A DNA stretch of 64,000 nt. It comes from Hirsutella rhossiliensis (taxonomy: Eukaryota; Ascomycota; Sordariomycetes; Hypocreales; Ophiocordycipitaceae). Below are positions 43,745 through 56,260 of this stretch, piece by piece (position 1 is the first letter of the stretch; each line of letters begins with the position of its first letter). Position numbers and translations under genes: made by a program. The notes beneath the pieces are model-generated. The model did not search any database, was not told where the DNA came from, and saw only the letters and a program-made list of their open reading frames with translations. The stretch lies in NCBI RefSeq assembly GCF_020360975.1, contig NW_025408667.1, positions 6,944,001 to 7,008,000 on the forward strand, in the 5' to 3' direction.

Positions 43745-46700
43745 TCAACCGAGCAACACGAGCTTCTTCATGCTCGTCACAACCGGTGGCTCCAGTCTCT
43801 TGCTCTTTCCCTGCATCCAATCCTGCAGCACGGCGTCGCCGCCTGTTGCCCTCCAAGCGCCCGTTTCCTCCGTCTCGCCAGCCCTCTGCATCCCCTCGCC
43901 CCCCCGTTGGTCTCCCTCAGGGGCGGCAAAGACCTGCGAGACGGCGCACTCGCTGGCCTCGACGACGTCGGCCATGAGAGCTTCGGCGGCGCGAGCGCGC
44001 TCCGCCATGCCGCGTCGGACCAGCGCAAAGACGAGGCGCTCGACCTCTGCCGCGGTCGCGCCGACGCGCTCCACCAGGCGCCGGATGCTGTTGACGAGAT
44101 ATTCCTCCTCGTAGACGGTACCCTTGCGGCCGCGCGCGCGCTTCTTCTCCTCGCGCCGCCTGTTCTTGCTCGTCGCGCGGCTGACGCCCGTGCCGACGGT
44201 GCCGATGCTGCCGGCCTTGCCCGTGTACCGGGTAAAGAGGCTGGCGCTGGTGCTCATGCGCGAGCTGGCCGCGACGGAGACGTCGTCGGGAATGTCCGCC
44301 CCTCCGGCGCGCTCGCCCTCGTAAAAGGCCAGGGGGTCCTCGGCGGCCTTCTGGCGCAGCTCGGCGATGCGCGGAACCTGCGCCATCAGCTGGCTCTTGC
44401 AGTCGGCAAGGAACTCCGTGGTGCTTCCAAGAGCTTCCGTGAGGCCCCCGTCCACGGCCGTCTCGAGGAGATCGGGTCGGCCTCGCTGGACGACGATGCG
44501 GATGGCCTCGGCAAAATGGTATCCCTTGCAGAGGCACTTGACGGCGGTTTCGAGGGAAGAGAGATGGTCCAGGTGAATGGTGGCTGCGGCGCTGTAATCT
44601 TTGGCCTCCCAAAGGGCATCGGCGAGAGTCGTGGCGAGGTCGGCCATGGCGTCGGTAGAGAGACTCGGGGACTGCTGCTGAGCTGTATACAGGCATTCCT
44701 GCCAGCACGTGGCGCCGGCCGCCCGGTAGCAGCTCGTTGCCTTGGCGTAATTCTGGAGAGATTCAAAGGCGAGACCGGCCTCGCGGAACGCCGACTTGGA
44801 TTCGAGGTGGACGGCGTAGAGGTCGGTCAGGATGCGAAATCGAGGCGCATCGTAGCGGTAGAGCTGGAGGGCATCTTGGTAAAGGCTATGCTTGGTGGTG
44901 TAGTCGCATAGCTCGTCAAACGCCTCGAGAGTTTGCAGGTAAGTCAGGGCTTTAGATCGGCGTGCGAGATGGTTGTCAATCTCGAACTTGCGACGCAGCT
45001 CGGATAAGACGTGGAGGTTTTGGATAAAGGGAAGGTACTCGCGAGGATCTCGCTGGGACTGCTGCGCAACCAGCAGTGCAAGGTCGAGGTCGTACAGCCC
45101 GAGGGCGTTCTCGTACACGCGGTTGACGTCGACCAGGAAGCATATGTGCTCTACCGCCCTCTCCGCCAGCTTTTCGTCCTCCTGCATCAACTCGGCGACG
45201 AGAGCCAGGCCGCCGTCCAATGCGGGCGGCACCTTGCATACGTGGGCGGTGATGATGTTCTGGAGATTGGTGGCCTTTCTATGTTGAAGACGTTTGAGCA
45301 AAGCGTCGCACACCGTGTTCACTTTCGAACCAGTCGGCTTCGCCGGCACAGAGCCATTGTCTCCTGTGATATCGCTGCTTGGTCGAGGACGCTTGGTGTC
45401 TTGGTACATCGTCTGCGTGACATCTTCCTCCCTGCAATCTCGTCAGTCTCGACGTCAGGGCAGTCATGTTTGTGTTTGGGAGATTACTTGAGAGACGACA
45501 AGAAAAGGTCAATGTGTGCAACTTCCTTGAGCTGATCTAGAAAAGACCCGACGCTCGCCAGGAATTGCGCAGGTTGATGGTCGTGTAAAATGTTCATATC
45601 CACCCGCTGCGTACGGCAATATGAAAAGGCACGGGCATAGTTCCTCTCCTCAATCAGGCTGCGGATTCCAGCCACGACCATGGCGCGTGGGAAGATGGTT
45701 TCGACGTTTCCTCTCGGCATCTGCAAGACAATACTCATATTGGTGGGGATGGCGACCACCAGGCGCGAGCCGCGTTCAATGCTCCGGCATCGCTCGTCCT
45801 TTTCCGGGTCGTCTGCTGGGACTTCCAGGCCTGGTAGATATGTTACTCGCTGGCTCGTGCAAGGGTCATGCAAGGGAGTGCGGAAACGGGGCGGCGTACC
45901 TTGGACTTCAGGGGTCAGGTGCACATACTTGACGAAATGGTTGCCGGTTGTGAAGATGAGGTGGCTCGGCGTGACCGTAAACGAAGTACAATTCTTGGCC
46001 AGCAGTCTGGAGTTTGCATAGATATGACCATTTCTTGAAAGGCCAAAAGCCAACGCGGTAGCCCCCGGTTTGCTGATCTCGAACCAGGGGAGGTTGGACG
46101 GAAATCGAACCGGCAGAAGCTCCGAGCCCGACTCTGACAGTCTGTACAGGTTCCCTGACAGGTCTTGGCCATAGCCCTCTGCAGAAGCGTCGTCCTCAAA
46201 AGTCGTGGTGGATACCAAATCTCGCTTGTCCTCAATGATGTTCATTTGGCCGGCCTCTACATCAACGCTGAAATACAAGCGGCCTTCATCTTGGTAGGCG
46301 ATGCAACGGTAACTTCCACTTGCGGTGCAGCATATCTGCAACGGCAGACACTTTGGCGCCTTTTCCTCCGCCGGGAACGGCACCCTTGCCCTCAGCTGGG
46401 GCTTGACGGAACGTCCGTTCTTGAGGGGCATATCGTAGATATCAACGCCCTGTTGGTGCAAGACTGCCAGTGACGTGTTTTGACGGCCAAACGCTACGTC
46501 GACCACTGGGGCTTCGGCCACGACGTCGAATAAGGACATGGGTGGCGGCACATTTGCTGTACGAAAAGGGGTGAGTTTGACAGTCTTGCCGTCGATGACA
46601 GCCACGGCGCCGTTGTCGAAGGGAGAGCGACAAGTTCCTCGGGTGGTGTGGAATATTTGTTCCGCCAAGATAACACTTGCAGAGGTAGAGGCAGCGAGGC

Positions 46701-47839
46701 GGAGAGCCTTTTCGGGGTGCCAGGCGAGCCAAGGAAGACGGTCATCGGCAGGGAACTCTTGCTTCAGGTACCAGTGGTAGTTGCCCATGGACCAGAGTTG
46801 TATAGTGCCTTTGAGAATGACGGCGAGAACGGTGGAGTCGGAGTTCCACGCGAGTCGAATCTGGCTTTGAGAGATAACTGGGTTCTCGAGACGGCCCAAG
46901 GTGAATTGGCCGTGACGAAGGCCATTCCTCTCAAAAAAAACGACGTCGACGCGATCCTCGAGGCGCTGGACTCCTGCAATCAGATTGCCCGTCGGCCTCC
47001 AGCTGAGGGGGCTCTCGAGCCCGTCCACTGGCTCGCTGGCACTGTCGAGCTCCCCTTGACGAGAATAGACGCGAACGACGCGCCGGTCGGGTTGCTGGAC
47101 CGAGTTGATGGCGACATAGGCGCCGTCGCCTCGCCAGCTGATGCTGGTTGAGCCATCCTCGTGGGAGCTGGGTAGGCCTTGATCGACCTTGTCTGGAATG
47201 GTGGGATCGCGCAGGGCCTTGGCGCCTCGGCCTTGGAACTGCGTCTCCTTTTTGCCCCAGCCGACGGAGACGTGCTTGGAAGCCTTGAGGTCATCTGGCG
47301 TCATGGCAACCTCGACCAAGGGATCCAAGGAACTGGACATGAAGATGACGGTATCGGCCTTTGTCGCGACGGTCAAGAGCTCCTCATCGGGGGACCACGC
47401 AGCGGCAGCCACGCCGGCATCGATGGAGCCGACGATTTCCACGCGGGCCCCCTCGGCGTCCGATGAGTGAGCCTCTTGGACGGTGATGATGTCGCCGCCC
47501 TCGAGGACAATGCATGTCGTGGCCGAGGCCCCCAGGTAGTGGATGCTGACGACGCTGTCGGCTGGCAGATGCGGGCTTGGACTGGGAGCATCCCAGCGGA
47601 CGACAGTTTGATAAGAGCTTGACAAGGCGAGGTCAGCTGGAGGCTGCAGGTTCAAGGATTGCTGCGACTCACATGGGCTCCGTCTCGGAAAGACGGACAA
47701 GTTCAATGCTCGGGTCGTGGGACGTGGGCCCAATGGTACAGAGAACCTCATCCTTGTCGGGATCCCAGCAGGCTGTAGTGACGGGCGATGAGTGGTTGAG
47801 GGAGCAGCGGCCGAAGCGGACGTTGCGAAGGTTGCGCAT
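43745..47839 (-). CDS. ELP1: Elongator complex subunit ELP1/IKI3
   Basis: Three exons on the minus strand: 47839-47673, 47617-45488, 45431-43745, introns of 55 and 56 nt (GTGAGT..AAG, GTAATC..CAG). Product 1327 aa, close to yeast Iki3 (1349). The N-terminal half is two WD40 propellers: SLNHSSPVTTACWDPDKDEV, VAAAAWSPDEELLTVATK, STSISWRGDGAYVAINSV. The C-terminal half is a TPR/helical solenoid (QQSQRDPREYLPFIQNLHVL) with a basic segment KNRRREEKKRARGRKG, matching the tRNA-binding region, then EEEYLVNSIRRL. Elp1 scaffolds Elongator, which makes the mcm5/ncm5 modifications at wobble uridine U34 of tRNAs. The first acceptor is AAG rather than CAG or TAG; other joins lose the frame. Confidence 0.94.
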
Positions 47840-49511
47840 CGCGGGCTCGATGCAGCCTCTTTGGGTCAATCAAGACATGAGGGGGGATGGACTCTATCGG
47901 GTCTGATGAGTTTGAATATGCCTTGGAGTGTCGAATGAGGTATGCTGTAAGAACAGGCACGAGGCACGTGAGGAGGAAGAGAGGTGTCGTGGTTACACGC
48001 TCCTCAAGCAGGCAGTGGACCAAAATTTTCCCAGGTGCCGTCTCGTGGTGTTGGCAGCTCACCAGCCACTTGGCAAGTGCTTCTTCTACTTAGGTACCTA
48101 GGTTCTTATCTAGTACAGGTACCTCACTACCTCACTCAGGGCGGCGCAAGAATTTCTCTCGGCGGGCAAGAATTACAGCGCGGCTCCGTCGGAGTGACTT
48201 TGAGGCGCCATGTACATGTACAAGTCTACCAAGGTATCTACCTAGTACCTTGGTTCTCAGTCCAGCTGGAGCTTGACCGAGAGACCAGGATATCTGTCGG
48301 CATTGGCCTGCATATACGGACACGGGATGCGTAGAGCGTGTATCGAGAGAGCAGTGAGCAGGGAGAGGTGACGCGAAGCCTCAGCTGTAGAGTTGCATCG
48401 CGGACGGGTTTAACCCCAACAATGACCGTCCCAGGGCCTCGCTTGGCCTTGCGACGCCCCGGAGAATTTCCCCGGCCGCCAATACGAAACAGAGACACGA
48501 CTAGTACAAGCATGTACTGACACATGACGAAAGCAAAGGGAAAACGAGGCTGGCTTGTCGCCCTGCAATCAACTTGGACGAGTGAGAATGATGAAGCCGA
48601 CGTTTCAGGGACCTGCCGCTCAGGCTACAGAGCAGGCCGGCTTCGCGGAAAGTACCTACCTAATGAATACCCGTACGTACGTATCCGTACCTACCTATCT
48701 ACCTACCTAGGTAGGTAGGTCGGTGATAGATACAGTACATACATAGGTAGGTAGGTACGAGAAGATGGGCAGGTACTGTACCGTATCGGCAGCCACGCCC
48801 CAAGGGCCGTGCACCAAAACCGCCGGACGGTACTTGCCCAATCAGGAAAGAATTAAGGTATGTGCAAGGAAGCATGCAGTTCGTCATACGGGCTGTTGCC
48901 GACTCTTCCACCCTGAACTGAACTCAATCATTCTGGCCAATCCTTTCACCGTTTTGTGCAGATACCCGGTGATCTACGTCGAACCGCCCCCTGACCCTCC
49001 CCCCCCCTTGCCTGTGGTTTGGCCCCCGCCGCCACGATGAGGAAAAGACGGTTGAAGCGTCAACGTCTTTGCAGTGGCGGCCGTTGCCTCTCGGTGAGAA
49101 CCCCGGCTGCGCGAGGACGTTTGGTGGGAATACGAATTCAAGCCATGGCCAGCGCCAGCTTGGTGAAGACCAGGTCAAAATAGGCCCCTGTGGCTGAAGG
49201 AATCGCCCGACGTCCTGGTCTCATCCCCCGTCTTTTCCGCCATTCGTCTCTTTTCCGTTTTAGGCCCGCTTGCTTGTCTTCTTTCAAACCACTAACAGCC
49301 GGGGGGGCCGTGGGTGGTCCCCTAGACCGCCGACTCGTCCAAGCCATGCTCCGGCTATTAAACCCGTCCGGCCGCCTCTCTTTCTTTATCTTCCCTTTTC
49401 TTCGTGGTTGTGGAAAATATGGTGAGCAGCAGGTGAAACTCTTCTCGAATCCTGCTCACTCCGCGGTTGAACCTCTCCTCCTCCTCTCCCCCACCCACCC
49501 GTCCCGTCTCC
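47840..49511. other. Divergent intergenic region with palindromic repeats
   Basis: 1.7 kb between ELP1 (minus) and the SGNH hydrolase gene (plus). It holds TACC/TAGG-rich repeats at about 48085-48130 and 48650-48760, including a perfect 20-bp palindrome at 48699-48718. No gene is supported. Confidence 0.5.
48650..48760. repeat. TACC/TAGG/GTAC repeat cluster with palindrome
   Basis: Dense tetranucleotide repeats (CGTACGTACG, ACCTACCTAGGTAGGT). The inverted halves meet at 48708/48709 and pair over 20 bp, so single strands could form a hairpin. Confidence 0.85.
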
Positions 49512-50650
49512 ATGAGGTCCTGTCTGTTGACGGGCGCCGCTTCCTGCCTGCTCGGGCTCACGGCCGCCGCCGGCATTCAGCCAATCGTCCGCGTGCAGAA
49601 CCCAGGAGGAGCAAGTGGCGGGCAGTGGGCCAGGTCCATCAACCACACGTCGACGGGCGTCGTCTTGAACCCGCTCCAGATCAGTCGGGGCAGGGGCGAA
49701 GCCATCAAGCCGGGGACGGAGCTCCGCATCCTGTGCGCCGGCGACTCCATCACCGTCGGCACCTTTAGCGACACGGACGGCGGCGATGGCAACGGCTACA
49801 GGCTTCGTTTGAGGAACGACTTGTCGGGTGAGCGGGCGCCTCGTTTTGTGCGACGCTGGCGTTTTCTTCGTGCCACTGACACCATCAATGTCTTAGCCGA
49901 CAGGGTTTCTTATGTCGGAACCGTCACCACCAAGGGCGGCAACATGAGCGACGGCTACTTTGTGAGTCCACGCCTGCCCATTGACCTTGAGATGCCGCAG
50001 GGCTGACCCTCTCTCCCTGGTCCGCCGCGGAATAAAAGGCAGCATGGCCAAGCAAGACGATCCAGTACATAGCCGATAACATCGATCCGTCTCTGCAGCA
50101 GCGACCCAACGTCATCCTCCTTCACGCCGGCACAAACGACATGAATCCCAACCACACAATCTCGACCGAGGGCAACGATCCTGCACAGGCCGTCGACCGC
50201 CTGGGCAGTCTCGTCGACCGCATGATCGAGCTGTGCCCGGACGCCGTCATCCTCGTGGCCATGATCATCAACACGTGCGACCCTGCCCAGGCCCCGGCCA
50301 CGCACGAGTTCCAGAGCCTCATCCCCGGCGCGGTGCAGCGCCGCTACGACGCCGGCCACCGCGTCCTGGCCGCCAACTTCACCTCGTTTCCCACGACGGA
50401 GCTCCGGGACTGCATCCACCCGACCAACCCAGGGTATAGTCTGTTTGGCGACTTTTGGTATGACTTTTTCACGCAAATTCCCCGCGACTGGATCCAGAAG
50501 CCCATGGCGGCACCCTCGAAACCCAAACAGCCCGATTCGCAGCCGTCTTCAGGCGAGAGCCCCAGCCATGCGGTCTTGAACCGGAGCCTCGTGGCGCGAC
50601 ACGCACTTGTCGCCTCCCTCGTTGCGTCTTTGACGATTCTGGTCTGCTAA
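49512..50650 (+). CDS. Secreted SGNH-fold hydrolase with GPI-like C terminus
   Basis: Three exons: 49512-49827, 49897-49961, 50039-50650. Product 330 aa. The start MRSCLLTGAASCLLGLTAAA is a signal peptide. SGNH blocks: ILCAGDSITVG (Ser79), NGYRLRLRNDL, YVGTV then NMSDGYFAAWPSKTIQYIAD, block III LLHAGTNDMNPNH (Asn) and block V DCIHPTNPGY (Asp/His dyad). Block order fits CE3-like/GDSL esterases of fungi. The last about 25 residues are Ser/Asn then hydrophobic (LVARHALVASLVASLTILVC), as for GPI attachment, preceded by a Pro/Ser linker; wall or membrane anchoring is therefore inferred. Several N-glycosylation sequons are present. The substrate (acetylated polysaccharide or other ester) is not known. 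An ATG at 49467 is in frame but would hide the signal peptide. Confidence 0.9.
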
Positions 50651-51921
50651 AACTGGGGGGACGACGGTCTTGACGTGAGGCTTTCTTTGGATACGCATTC
50701 GCACACGACCTTGGACATTTACATCAATTTACGCAATAAACTTGTACATATTTGAATAATTAATGTGCCTCGTCACAACCCTCTGGGAACGGATTGGGTA
50801 TAGAAGCGGAGAGGGGTTACACGCATTCAGCACGGGCGGTCGATGTGGAGAAGTCGTCTTTTTGCTTCTTTGTTTGAGTTTTGAGGCCCCAAGATACCCG
50901 GCGACGCGGCACGGTTAAAAATGACGGAAAGGTTATAGACGGACAGAGGGCGTTTTGGCGCAGGCGACGGTGGGTTTGACGGATTTAGTTGATTGGATGA
51001 ATTACGAAGGTGTCGTCGTCTCACGCCTCCTTTTTCCTTGGGCAAGAGCAAGTACAGTAGGTGAGCAGGGCTGGTATGTATAGTATGCACAAAATGTAGA
51101 AGAAGCGCCGAGGCAAAATACGAAGCGGTGCACCGAGGAGGCAAAGACGGCACGACTGCCCATTGGATCAAACGGCGGCGTGGATGCAGCCGCACATGAT
51201 GCCGTTGCAACGGGCCGAGTCGGCATCGAGCCGGAAGGGCGAGCCCAAGCCCAAGCCGTGGCGAGAAGAGGCGAGCGTCTTGCCACTTTGCCGCGGCCGT
51301 CATGCGGCTTGGAGATCTGACGTGCATCGGCGGCGGATGGGCAAGCGTTGATTGCCTGCGCAACCCTGCTTGAAAGCCCGGCCGACTGACTGGCCAGCAT
51401 CATCAGGCGGTTTCTTCCCCTGACGCCACCTTCTCTCCTCTCCTTCGACAACCTTGGTCTCGCGTGTTTTTGTATTGTGCGTGGCATGACATGGCATGTG
51501 GGCGAGCCTCACGTCTCATGATTCTGCCCCCATTCCCAATGGCCCGGCATGCCCGATGCGGCAACACGCACCCTTATCGTGCTTGACAGGTTGAGGAAAT
51601 CTGCCCGGCCTGGCTACCTCGGCCCGCCGACTTATCAAGGGCCCTTTGGTTCTCTTCTTTCTCCTTCTCGTCCGAATCCGTACCGTTGCCGCGGCCCCCT
51701 CTCCGATCGACCGCACACCAGGCTAGCGTGTCGTACTTTAAACCTCGCTACTGCGATCCAGACCGCCCTTGTTTTCCACCACCACCCCCTCCTTTCCGCC
51801 TCGAGCCCTTTCACGCTCCCGCATTGCAAGCCGCAAGAAGCCAACAGAACAACAGACATCGTTGAGCACCGCGGCTTGTTCGCATTGCTACGTGCTCCAG
51901 CTTGGCAATTGCGCCTCCAAC
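50651..51921. other. Intergenic
   Basis: 1.27 kb. It contains AT-rich sequence just after the hydrolase stop (about 50720-50765, likely 3' UTR) and the leader of the next gene. No coding exon is supported. Confidence 0.5.
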
Positions 51922-53058
51922 ATGGACTTGGCCTACAATCAACACGCCGACCGAGCGCGGCGCAAGAACCGCTCCGGCACAAACATCAACCACCTCTCGC
52001 TCGCGCCCCTCACCGCCAAGCTCCCCCTCAACGACGGCGACGACGTCCTCGACTCCCCCGCCCATCCCTACACCACCTCGTACCTCCAGGGCAAGTCGGC
52101 TCCCACGACGCCGCGCCTCCTCTCCCGCTCCGCCACGCCCTCGCGCTCCCGCTCCCACCAGCGCGTTCCCTCAGCCCCGGGCATCCCCATCACCAAGAGC
52201 GTCTCCACGACCCATCTCGCCGCCACCTCCCACCCGAAGAGACCCGCCTCGGGCACGGCAACACCCCGCCGGCGGAGGGACGATGCCCTGGACGGCGGCA
52301 CCGACAGCGATTGGCTGCTGCGCACCGGCGCCCTCATGAGCTCCGAGGCCCGCGAGTACAAGGGCCAGGCCTGGCTCGTCTCGCGCCAGAGCTCCACCAG
52401 CCTCACCGGCATGCGTGATGCCGACGAGGAGGCCTTTGAGCTCGAGCTCGCCCGCGAGCGCGACATGGCCAGCCGCCTCGCCAGCCGCCGCGGTAGCTCC
52501 GTCCTGGCCGACGACGACGCCACGCCCAACGGCAGCAGGTTCCCCAGCCGCTTCCACAGCCGTTCCCACAGCATGGCCGAGTCGCACAGCCACGCCGGCA
52601 CCCCGCTCGACCGCCCGGACGATGGCGAGGGCTCCTACTTTCCCGGCCAGGACGTGTCCATCGTCCGGCCCGACTTTGTCGACCTTGACGAGAAGCTCGA
52701 GGAGCTCGAGCTCGACACGTCGTACGACGACGAGGCCACGGTCCGCCGCCTGGTCCGCCGCGGCCTGGCCGGCAAGGGCTCCTGGATCAGCAATGTCATC
52801 GGCTGGTCGCTCTTCTCGGTCGACGAGGACGACGAGCACTCGGCAGACGACGACGACGATGAAGATGAAGATGACCGAGGAGGGGCGCTCGCCGATGAGG
52901 ACATGCTGCGGGAGGGTCGCACCGGATGGTCGGCGCGGCACTTTGAGGGCGTGTCCAACGCCCCCCCGTTGGAGCGCATCCCGCCTCCCGCAACGGACGC
53001 GGGCGGGTGGAAGGATGCCGCCTGGCTTCTGAGCGTGGCTTCCAAGGTCGTTTTCTGA
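51922..53058 (+). CDS. DUF3984-like fungal protein of unknown function
   Basis: A single exon of 378 aa, start MDLAYNQHADRARRKNRSGT. The protein is mostly disordered and Ser/Arg/Pro-rich, with conserved-looking blocks NINHLSLAPLTAKLPLND, TDSDWLLRTGALMSSEAREY, YFPGQDVSIVRPDFVDLDEK and GSWISNVIGWSLFSVDE followed by an acidic Asp/Glu run. This set resembles the DUF3984 family of ascomycetes, which has no assigned role. No signal peptide or membrane segment is obvious. The reading frame is open upstream to an ATG at 51769, but that segment is compositionally unlike the family. Confidence 0.75.
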   Translation: MDLAYNQHADRARRKNRSGTNINHLSLAPLTAKLPLNDGDDVLDSPAHPYTTSYLQGKSAPTTPRLLSRSATPSRSRSHQRVPSAPGIPITKSVSTTHLAATSHPKRPASGTATPRRRRDDALDGGTDSDWLLRTGALMSSEAREYKGQAWLVSRQSSTSLTGMRDADEEAFELELARERDMASRLASRRGSSVLADDDATPNGSRFPSRFHSRSHSMAESHSHAGTPLDRPDDGEGSYFPGQDVSIVRPDFVDLDEKLEELELDTSYDDEATVRRLVRRGLAGKGSWISNVIGWSLFSVDEDDEHSADDDDDEDEDDRGGALADEDMLREGRTGWSARHFEGVSNAPPLERIPPPATDAGGWKDAAWLLSVASKVVF

Positions 53059-56000
53059 TAGTGACACATACATATTCAACCAATCACGTACAAGACACTC
53101 ACGTCGGCTGGCGGGCTTTTACTTGGGAGCTCTCTCCGGGGACCCTCCGGGGGGGGCCGCGGGGGGGGGGCGGTTGGACACTGCAGTGCTATTGTTCTAC
53201 CACGGTCTGCAGCTGCTGGGGAGGGCAACGCTGGGATGTTTTGGGGGCGTTGGTCTGCCGCCTGTATTGGTACACAAGCAAGACACATACACAGTAGCTA
53301 TACTACGCACACACTCTTTGGTGTTGCAGATGTGGCCCAGCCTACAGCAGGTACGGATCATGTGCCCACCACTCGAGGGCTATGGGCGGGCATCACGCCG
53401 TCCCTGTAAATATGAGGTCGCGGCGCAGTTGCCGGCAAGATGGAAAAAGGTGGTTACCGAGACCCAACGGGGGCCTTGCTGCGGACTGGAGCCCCGAGGA
53501 AAGAGGGCCGGGGCTCGGGCGCAACTTTGCCCTGCAAACACGGCATGACACGCTCACCCATGACTGTCCATGGATACTATTTTAATGGAGAATGGAAGAA
53601 AAAGAAGGGTACATGAATTAAATGAGGACGCAGTCTCCCGGACTAGCCTTGTTGTGAATATTGACGCATGCATACCGTGCCTGCCACGGAGGATCAATGC
53701 ATATACTCAGTAATTAATACATGATGGATGCGCTGCACAGTTCTTTGTACAGTACGAAGCTAGGCTCTCGATGACGCCCAAGAGGGGGAGGTGGCAGAAG
53801 CAAGATGACGTCTCGGCTCATGCGCGGCGAAGATTGGGCTCGCCCTCCACTCTGTGTCGCTAGCAGAGTGAAGGTTTGATGGAAGATGTCGTCGTCCTTT
53901 TCCAGGAACAGCCCAGGCCTGTCTTGGGATAACTGCTTCGCTTTATTAGGACAGGACTATCCGGGACCGGAGCCCCCTCCCCTCCGTCTGTGTAGAAAAG
54001 AAGAAGTCCCTGCATGGAACAAACAAGTGGGACAGAAACGCATCTCGACTATATAAAGTAAATTACCGGTTGGCAAGATGGTCCGAATATCGTGTGCGAT
54101 CGTCACCGGGACAAGGCAGCTGGCGAGAGGAGGACGGCGATGATGCCCCAATTGCGAAGCTCAAAGTCGACGGTGGGTTACATTGTGGACGCTCGTCACC
54201 TGCGGCCAGGTAAGCAAGGAGGAGGGTGCTAGCCAGTTGCAAGCGGGCTCGACAAATGGTCGTCGGGGTTTGCGGTCGACGGCGTTTGTGGAATCAGTGC
54301 GCGACCGGGGGGTGGGGAGGAGATGGGGGAGCGGCGGGCGGCGGGGGGGAGAGAGGGGAGAAAGCGAGGGGGAAGTCGAACTAAAAAAGCTCTAGGAGGG
54401 GTGGAGGGACCCGATGACGTAATGGGCTGCTGCCCGCATGCCTGTAGCCCAATGCCCCGCGGGAACGTCCACCAGCGCCGTCTAAGAGCACTGTATCCGT
54501 AAACATCGCCGGCATTTCGGCCGGGCTGAGATTGTACAGTACAGTCGGTGAGGAACCTAAGTTAGCTCGTCTTGGCTGCAGGGACTCAGCTCGCGATGGC
54601 TCCAAGATGGCCAAGACACATGGCGAGCACGTGACTAGCCCCGAGTCGTCCGTGGCGCTAGAAGCCTCGTGGGTCCCCTGCAGGCCAATTCAGGCCAATT
54701 CCATCCCACTGCAGACTTCAGCTACCTGCTCTGTACGGCACTGCTTGGCTCCAGCCGCACGCCCGGGACGCCGTCGCACCGGCCCTCCGGTCAAGTCGAC
54801 CTGTCGCATGAGCGGAGCGTGCGATGCCCATTGTTCCTTTTGCTTCCCTCTTGCGCAATCCAATGGGGGCGTGTGTGTGCTGTACCGGTACATGCGGCTA
54901 CAGTAAGCCATTCACCGCATCGTCAATATAAGCCGAGATATGAGGTATATCGACCCTTGCCGGGGGTCACCGCATGTACGTCCAGAGGCAGTTTCGTCGC
55001 TTGCAAGCTCCCGTTTCTTGGCACCGGCCATCATACTTTGTGCCTCCAGCATACTTCGATATAGGTCCGCTAGTAGCGGCGTCGAGTCCCCGTTCCTCAC
55101 TCGAGCTCGGCGCCGTCTTCCTCGTACAGGATTGCTCTTCCGGCTGCTTCATTTCCAAATAGACCCTGGGCAAATCATAGCCATGTACAATGAATGAATG
55201 GCCTCTTCAGCGTCAAGGTGGTCACCCGCCGACCTGCCGAGTAACCGAACTGACGGAGCCGATGGAGGCGCCTTTGCTATAATACCCACCCATCCACCTC
55301 TTGACAACGCCCTAATATTCATTCTCCTGGTTGGACGAGCGGAGCGGAGGGCAGCATGGCAGGAAGAGAGGAGCGGGAAGCAGAGGGACGAAGAAGGTCC
55401 ATCCATACATACATCCATACCATACATACACACCTTACCTACTGTATATCGGCACACGTACGGATACCGGTACATATAGCACCCCAGGTCCTCTGCAAAG
55501 GGCCCCTTTTTCCTTTTTTCTTCTTTTTTGCTTTGCGCCCACACACCTCTTCCTCCCACCCACCACCCATAACCTCACTGCACCCCGAGTGCTCAACCCT
55601 TTCTCTCCCCGCAACCATTTCTACTGAGCGTCCTTTCCGACCCCTCGAGAGCGAGTTACGACAGCAGCGAGACGGCAGCGAGACGGCGCCGGCGCCTCGT
55701 CACTCTGATTACATCACCCTGCCTCACCCTGCCTCACCCTGCCTGACCCTGCCTGTACCTACCTAGAAAAAACCCTCCATTCCGCCCCGACATTACGTAG
55801 GTGCCGAGTAATAAGGTACCCCGCCTCCCATACAGCCCATCAGCGCCTCCTCCCTCGCTTTTTTCCCACGGCCGCGGCTCTTGTGCGCCACGTCTCATTC
55901 CGCGCATTCGCTCGCTCCAACATCCATCCATCTATCCATCCATCCTTCCTTCCTTCCTTCTCCCTCCCTCGCTTGGCTGCGTGCACAAGCACTGTCCGCT

Positions 56001-56260
56001 TGGCGGTTGAGCGGCGGCAGCCCTCATTGACAACTAAAAATATTAACACCTACCTAGCCAGCCTTGTCCTCGCCGCCCGCCTCCGAGTACCTTGCCTCCT
56101 CGATCATCTGCATTCCGCCTCGCCTCCTTCTGCGAGCGATCCGCCTCGCCTGATAATTCATTCAGGCACCCGGCACGCCCCCTGCTAGCACCCCCCCCCT
56201 CTCCCTCTCCGCTGTCGCCTCTCTTCGTCCCCCATCCCCGCACAGCCACCCGCCGTCAAT
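53059..56260. other. Large intergenic region (3.2 kb)
   Basis: The longest gene-free stretch in the window. It contains G-runs (53147-53171), a 10-bp repeat CACCCTGCCT (55715-55754), a CATC/CTTC pyrimidine tract (55920-55970) and a TACCTAG near 56050. No ORF with recognisable domains and no tRNA-like fold was found. The last part is the YPD1 promoter and leader. Confidence 0.5.
55715..55754. repeat. 10-bp tandem repeat, 4 units
   Basis: CACCCTGCCT at 55715, 55725 and 55735, and GACCCTGCCT at 55745. Confidence 0.9.

Noticed and set aside
55920..55970. Possible CRISPR-like or regulatory array upstream of YPD1
   Set aside because: It is a simple CATC/CTTC pyrimidine microsatellite; there are no spacers.
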